Of a DNA stretch of 64,000 nt, positions 60,391 to 64,000 are shown piece by piece. Each line of letters begins with the position of its first letter. Positions within the stretch are counted from its first letter, which is position 1. Made by a program: the position numbers and the translations under genes. Source of the DNA: Acidobacteriaceae bacterium (GTDB lineage Bacteria > Acidobacteriota > Terriglobia > Terriglobales > Acidobacteriaceae); the NCBI GenBank assembly GCA_003134995.1, contig PLDC01000005.1, positions 248,001-312,000 of the forward strand, given 5' to 3'. The notes under the pieces were generated by a model. The model was not told the origin of the DNA and made no database searches. It saw only the letters and a list, made by a program, of their open reading frames with translations.

Positions 60391-60453
60391 CGCCCTATGC
60401 TTTTCTTCGCGCCCTTCGCGGCCGTTCTTCGCGAACTTTGCGGTTAAAGGCTT
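60391..60453. repeat. CTTTGCGG micro-repeat, copy 2 (left flank of the HAD gene)
   Basis: Contains GCCCTATGCTTTTCTTCGCG, CCCTTCGCGG, TTCTTCGCGAACTTTGCGG and TTAAAGGCTT. It is a direct repeat of 61181-61244. Confidence 0.9.
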
Positions 60454-60518
60454 CAGGCCGTGAAGTAGCCAGAGAATCTCAAGCGCGCCGCCACTGTCGC
60501 CTTCAGTAAAATAAACAG

Positions 60519-61181
60519 ATGCCAGCGCGGCGAGTGATTTTCTTCGATGTCGGCAACACTCTTCTCTTTCCCAACAGAGCAAAGATGCTCGCTCCAATCT
60601 CAAGCGATCGTCATCCCACGATCGAACAATGGCAAGCCCTTGAGCGCAAAACAAAGAATGAATTCGACCAGGGCATGCAGAGTGGCAGTGTCGATCACGG
60701 CTTCTGGTGGACCTTTCACACGTACCTCCTCGCGGAACTAGGAGAGGACACCAGCCTCCGCAGTGCGCTGATAGAGAACACGCAGAACTCGGCGAACTGG
60801 GATCAGATTCTCCCCGGAACGCGCGAAGCACTCGACCGAATCCGCCAGAACTTTCGCATCGCCGTAATTTCCAACGCCGATGGCGGCATCGAGCGCGTGC
60901 TCTCCCGTTGCGGCATTGCCGACCGCTTCGAAAGCATCACCGATTCAGGAATTGTTGGAGTTGAAAAACCGCGCCCGGAAATTTTTGCAGCCGCGCTCAA
61001 ATCCATGCAAGCGCGTGCCGACGAAAGTCTGTACGTTGGAGACGTGTATTCGGTCGACTACATAGGAGCCCGCAACGCCGGAATGGAAGCGATATTACTG
61101 GATGTAGCTGGGGCCTACCGCGATCGCGAACTGCCGCGGATAGAATCGCTGGGACAACTCGAAATCTGGTTAAAGCGCTAG
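60519..61181 (+). CDS. HAD-family hydrolase
   Basis: A 220-residue haloacid dehalogenase-like enzyme. Motif I is FFDVGNTLL (Asp10), motif II VISNADG, motif III around EKPRPEIF and motif IV YVGDVYSVDY. The second Asp of the usual DxD is Gly here, as in dehalogenase-like members, so phosphatase activity is not assured. The substrate is unknown. The gene is bracketed by near-identical 62-bp repeats in the same orientation (60391-60453 and 61181-61244). Confidence 0.9.
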   Translation: MPARRVIFFDVGNTLLFPNRAKMLAPISSDRHPTIEQWQALERKTKNEFDQGMQSGSVDHGFWWTFHTYLLAELGEDTSLRSALIENTQNSANWDQILPGTREALDRIRQNFRIAVISNADGGIERVLSRCGIADRFESITDSGIVGVEKPRPEIFAAALKSMQARADESLYVGDVYSVDYIGARNAGMEAILLDVAGAYRDRELPRIESLGQLEIWLKR

Positions 61182-61244
61182 CCCTATGCTCTTCTTCGCG
61201 TCCTTCGCGGATTTTCTTAGCGGACTTCGCGGTTAAAGGCTCTT
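61181..61244. repeat. CTTTGCGG micro-repeat, copy 3 (right flank of the HAD gene)
   Basis: Contains GCCCTATGCTCTTCTTCGCG, TCCTTCGCGG, TTTTCTTAGCGGACTTCGCGG and TTAAAGGCTCTT. It begins at the stop codon of the HAD gene. Confidence 0.9.
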
Positions 61245-61310
61245 GTCGTTGATTCTGACTCGCGCCAAAGGCCGGCCCACGAGAGCGGATCGCCGCTCAA
61301 TGTCGCTGGT

Positions 61311-62969
61311 CTACAACTCCAGAATCTGATGGTCGTGGCACTCCGTGCGCAGAGTGTCATGCAAGCTTTGCAGCAGTTCGGTCCCGTGCTTCGCGACGAA
61401 ATAGATGCCCGCCACACCACGCTCCTGCAAAGCGTTTTCAGGATAGAGCGCCTGACTGAGCGCTTCGGCGTGACGGCGCACTACTTCACTGCGTCGTAAC
61501 TCGGCAGCCATGGCGCGCTCGTGCAGCCGGTCGAGCTGGTAATGTACTTTTGAAGCGCCCGTCTGGCAGGCTTCCACCAGGGTCGGATCGAGCTTTGTCA
61601 GCGCTTCCTTTAATCCAGAAAAGGATTCTTCCACAGACTTGTTCGCGCGCTCGAAAGCCTCCTGCAAACCTGGCGGCAGACTATGCGAGGCCAGCTTCTG
61701 CCCAAGAGCCTCGGTCCCTTGGAATGTATCTGGCACCGTGATGTCATATTTCTGCAACCAGCGCTGAACCTTGGGCTCAACCAGAGTTGCCGAAAAACGC
61801 GGTACGATCGGCGTCACCCGGCCCAGAATCTTTTCATAGACAGCGCCCGCCTGCGCAAAGTATGCCGCCTCCGCGGCGCCGCCGGTATAGGCAAGCGTAG
61901 GCAGAAGATAATCCTGCACGACCGGACGCAACAGCACATTCGGACTGAAATTTTCCGGAGCGGATGCGATACGATCCAGTAACTCAACGGACGAAAGTTT
62001 CTCCGCTCCTGGTTCGCCACCGATCACAAACTCCGCCGCCGTTCCCGACCCACCCCCGCTGACTCGGCGATGAATCGCCGTCCGAGCGCCGTCACGCATT
62101 GCAAAAAGCAGCACTGACGAGGCCGTCACTTTCACCTGCTGGGAATATCCAGCCTTCTCCAGCGCTTGACCACGATTCAGTAACGCGGCATTCAATTCCT
62201 CCGCGCGCTCAATAGCCGTTCTATAAATCGGCGCGGCAACTCGATGCAGCTCCGCATCCGATGCATCGAGCAGAATCACGCCCCACGGGCCGAACAGCCG
62301 CGCAAACAGCCGCGCAAAAGCCGTGCCCAGCGTCTCCCCCGGACGATACGACTCGCGCAACCATTGCGAAGCCTCAGAATCTCCCAACAGAGATGCGGCT
62401 TCTTCCACGATCGGCACGATCTCATCGCCCAAAAGCACATTGCTCACCGGCGCGCCCGGAACGCTGCGGCTCGAAGTCGTGAGCGTGCGCAGAAGGCCGT
62501 CAGGGCCGGGCAGCGAAACATGATTCACTTCGGCGAGATCATGGTCCGACGTGGCCAGCCAGAAAACAGGAACAGAATCGACGCCCGCCGCCGTCGCCTC
62601 TTCCGCTAATTTCACCGCCGTAAGAGCCTTGTAGATCGTGAACATTGGGCCGCCGAACAATCCCACTTGCTGCCCGGTCACAACGGCCGCCGCTCCCTGC
62701 CGCAGCCGATTGAGGTTTGCGAAAGTTTGCGCCGAAGCGCCCCAGGATTTGTTCTGTCGCTCAAGAATCGCGCTGACTCGCTCCCGGCGAGCCGGATCGT
62801 ATTGAATTGCCGAGACCTCGGGCTTAGCCCATTCGTTGAAGTTTGAAGAATGCGGATAGAAAGGCTGGACGCTCGGGGAGTATGCGAGATAATCGACGAA
62901 CAGCGGGCTCGTGTGCGGGACTTGAGTAAAGGGCAAACACTGCGCTTTCACCGCCGTCCCTCCTGACAT
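61311..62969 (-). CDS. bshC: Bacillithiol biosynthesis cysteine-adding enzyme BshC
   Basis: A 552-residue protein, a normal BshC length. The family markers are FVTGQQVGLFGGPMFTIYKA-type residues (VVTGQQVGLFGGPMFTIYK, near 97-115) and VFWLATSDHDLAEVNHV. It adds cysteine to glucosaminyl-malate in the last step of bacillithiol synthesis. The C-terminal third includes a coiled-coil dimerisation region. No bshA or bshB lies in the window. Confidence 0.93.
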   Translation of the reverse strand: MSGGTAVKAQCLPFTQVPHTSPLFVDYLAYSPSVQPFYPHSSNFNEWAKPEVSAIQYDPARRERVSAILERQNKSWGASAQTFANLNRLRQGAAAVVTGQQVGLFGGPMFTIYKALTAVKLAEEATAAGVDSVPVFWLATSDHDLAEVNHVSLPGPDGLLRTLTTSSRSVPGAPVSNVLLGDEIVPIVEEAASLLGDSEASQWLRESYRPGETLGTAFARLFARLFGPWGVILLDASDAELHRVAAPIYRTAIERAEELNAALLNRGQALEKAGYSQQVKVTASSVLLFAMRDGARTAIHRRVSGGGSGTAAEFVIGGEPGAEKLSSVELLDRIASAPENFSPNVLLRPVVQDYLLPTLAYTGGAAEAAYFAQAGAVYEKILGRVTPIVPRFSATLVEPKVQRWLQKYDITVPDTFQGTEALGQKLASHSLPPGLQEAFERANKSVEESFSGLKEALTKLDPTLVEACQTGASKVHYQLDRLHERAMAAELRRSEVVRRHAEALSQALYPENALQERGVAGIYFVAKHGTELLQSLHDTLRTECHDHQILEL

Positions 62970-63162
62970 CGCCGGCTAGTACAGTTCTTGCTTCTACACA
63001 ATTGGACGGCTGAGATCATCGCAAGTCAACGCCCTTTTATTCCGCAGATCTGATTCTACAGACCCGATTTCACAAATCATTCTACAAACCCGGCGCCGTA
63101 GTAGAGATGCCGCAAACAGACGCAAGATGCAAGATAATAGGCATGCCCAGGAAGGAATGCCA

Positions 63163-63798
63163 ATGAGCACCGTCGCAGTTCCGCTGAATATCGAAACGCC
63201 AATCACGCTGGAGGGCTCTGTCGTCCGCCTCGAACCGCTCCGCCGCGACCATGCTGGAGATTTCTGGAATGTCGCCAAAGATGCACTCGACGATATTTTC
63301 GAATGGATTCCTTACCGCTTGAAAACGCGCGGGGACTTTGAGCGGCTCGTACAGAAGGCTTTCGATGAGCAAAAACGCGGCGAATCGGTTGTGTTTGCGA
63401 CCGTTGAACGGAACGCCGGCCGCGTGATCGGCAGCACCCGCTTCATGAACATCGATCGCCTCAATCGTCGCGTGGAGATCGGTTCCACCTGGATCGCGCC
63501 GCTGTGGCAACGCACCGCCGTCAATACCGAAGCAAAATACCTGATGCTGCGCCACGCCTTCGAAGTCTGGAAATGCTTTCGTGTCGAACTGAAGACCGAC
63601 GTGCTCAATCGGAAATCGCGAAACGCAATCCTGCGCATCGGCGCAAAAGAAGAAGGCACACTACGCCGCCACGTGCTCACCTGGACCGGCCGTGTTCGCG
63701 ACTCGGTCTACTTCAGCATTCTGGACAACGAGTGGCCTCAGGTGAAAGTAAAGCTGGAAGCGATGACGGCGCCGAAGTCCACATCAAAGAATGTTTGA
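63163..63798 (+). CDS. GNAT family N-acetyltransferase (RimJ/RimL-like)
   Basis: A 211-residue acetyltransferase. Family features are VRLEPLRRDHAGDFW near the start, VIGSTRFMNID, VEIGSTWIAPLWQRTAVNTEAKYLMLRHAFE and the late VELKTDVLNRKSRNAI-LRIGAKEEG. The ATG at 63163 follows AGGAAGGA; two earlier in-frame ATGs are weaker. Members acetylate ribosomal proteins or small molecules; the target here is unknown. It converges with the PIN-domain gene, overlapping by 15 bases. Confidence 0.92.
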   Translation: MSTVAVPLNIETPITLEGSVVRLEPLRRDHAGDFWNVAKDALDDIFEWIPYRLKTRGDFERLVQKAFDEQKRGESVVFATVERNAGRVIGSTRFMNIDRLNRRVEIGSTWIAPLWQRTAVNTEAKYLMLRHAFEVWKCFRVELKTDVLNRKSRNAILRIGAKEEGTLRRHVLTWTGRVRDSVYFSILDNEWPQVKVKLEAMTAPKSTSKNV

Positions 63799-64000
63799 AT
63801 CCAGCCCTGCGATGAACTGAATTCCAGGTATCACTTTGCCGATCAACTTTTCATCGTTAGTTAAGAACAAGTCAGTACCGGCAACGGCAGCGCAGGCCAG
63901 ATGGATGGCATCCGGCGAAGCGATATTCGTGCTCCCACGAATCCGGGCATAAGCATCTGCAGTTTCGAGAGTGAACGGGATTACCTCTGACACTACGCTT
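63784..64000 (-). CDS. PIN-domain protein, VapC-like (C-terminal part, cut by window edge)
   Basis: The frame is open from the right edge to a stop at 63784 (72 codons seen). The visible part holds the PIN-domain second half: IASPDAIHLACAAV with an acidic metal ligand, DLFLTNDEKLIG and a C-terminal tail. The N-terminal Asp-containing part and any antitoxin gene lie outside the window. A GTG at 63993 is an internal codon, not the real start. Confidence 0.75.
   Translation of the reverse strand, partial: SVVSEVIPFTLETADAYARIRGSTNIASPDAIHLACAAVAGTDLFLTNDEKLIGKVIPGIQFIAGLDSNIL

Noticed and set aside
1-64000. CRISPR arrays
   Set aside because: No regularly spaced direct repeats with unique spacers were seen. 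The tandem words present are contiguous micro-repeats or dispersed single elements.

Overview
The window reads as a chromosomal segment of an Acidobacteriota member, probably class Terriglobia (Acidobacteriia). This rests on gene content, not on a database search. Families typical of that group occur together: acidobacterial VWFA-related proteins, paired CRTAC1/ASPIC-UnbV proteins next to a TPR protein, a GloVer tandem-repeat protein, a DUF5818-like secreted protein, BshC (bacillithiol synthesis), and many intergenic short-repeat families. Base composition is moderately GC-rich and coding is dense on both strands.

Layout. 1-4169: the right end of a probable integrative element. It carries a His-Xaa-Ser (Hxs) radical-SAM peptide-modification operon (hxsA-hxsD-hxsB-hxsC, hxsC cut by the left edge) and a tyrosine recombinase beside the 3' end of a tRNA-Leu(UAA), the presumed attachment site. 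4270-6330: small stress/envelope genes (DUF5818-like, DUF2127, CsbD, a Lys-rich basic protein). 6428-9656: a secreted operon of a thaumatin-like/ricin-B protein, a DsbA-like oxidoreductase and a GH16 beta-glucanase. 9657-12389: a repeat-rich gap, a DUF4238 gene and a frameshifted Ntn-hydrolase-like gene. 12553-15667: pnp and rpsO. 15793-17942: a two-gene Septu-like ATPase/HNH defence module. 17943-20846: a repeat-rich region with a membrane protein, a 53-residue ORF and a PD-(D/E)XK nuclease. 21073-27535: zinc ribbon, duplicated TPR protein and two CRTAC1 proteins. 27548-30169: DCC1-like protein and two VWA proteins. 30336-36532: DUF1015, cell-wall amidase, GerMN protein, SDR, secreted protein and tagatose-bisphosphate aldolase. 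36727-38057: two toxin-antitoxin modules. 38247-43828: CPBP protease, beta-propeller protein, and a CpxA/CpxR-like two-component system divergent from a Spy/CpxP-like chaperone. 43951-51484: ABC exporter, methyltransferases, bactofilin and secreted proteins. 51481-54389: menC-like enolase, GNAT, mazG. 54543-59428: PfpI-family protein, glpD, rhomboid-TPR and glycerophosphodiesterase. 59508-64000: small proteins, HAD hydrolase, bshC, GNAT and a PIN protein cut by the right edge.

How the genes work together. In the Hxs operon two radical SAM proteins (B and C) and HxsD would modify the His-x-Ser repeats of HxsA. In the thaumatin operon the DsbA-like protein would form the disulfides of the 16-Cys thaumatin domain, which acts beside a beta-glucanase; this suggests a fungus-directed function. 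CpxA/CpxR would sense envelope stress and control the divergent chaperone gene. glpD and the glycerophosphodiesterase belong to glycerophospholipid turnover.

The strongest candidate for an exciting, poorly understood system is the Hxs operon on its tRNA-Leu element. Next are the thaumatin/DsbA/GH16 operon, the Septu-like pair, and the many families of word-like intergenic micro-repeats, several of which form long perfect hairpins or bracket genes.
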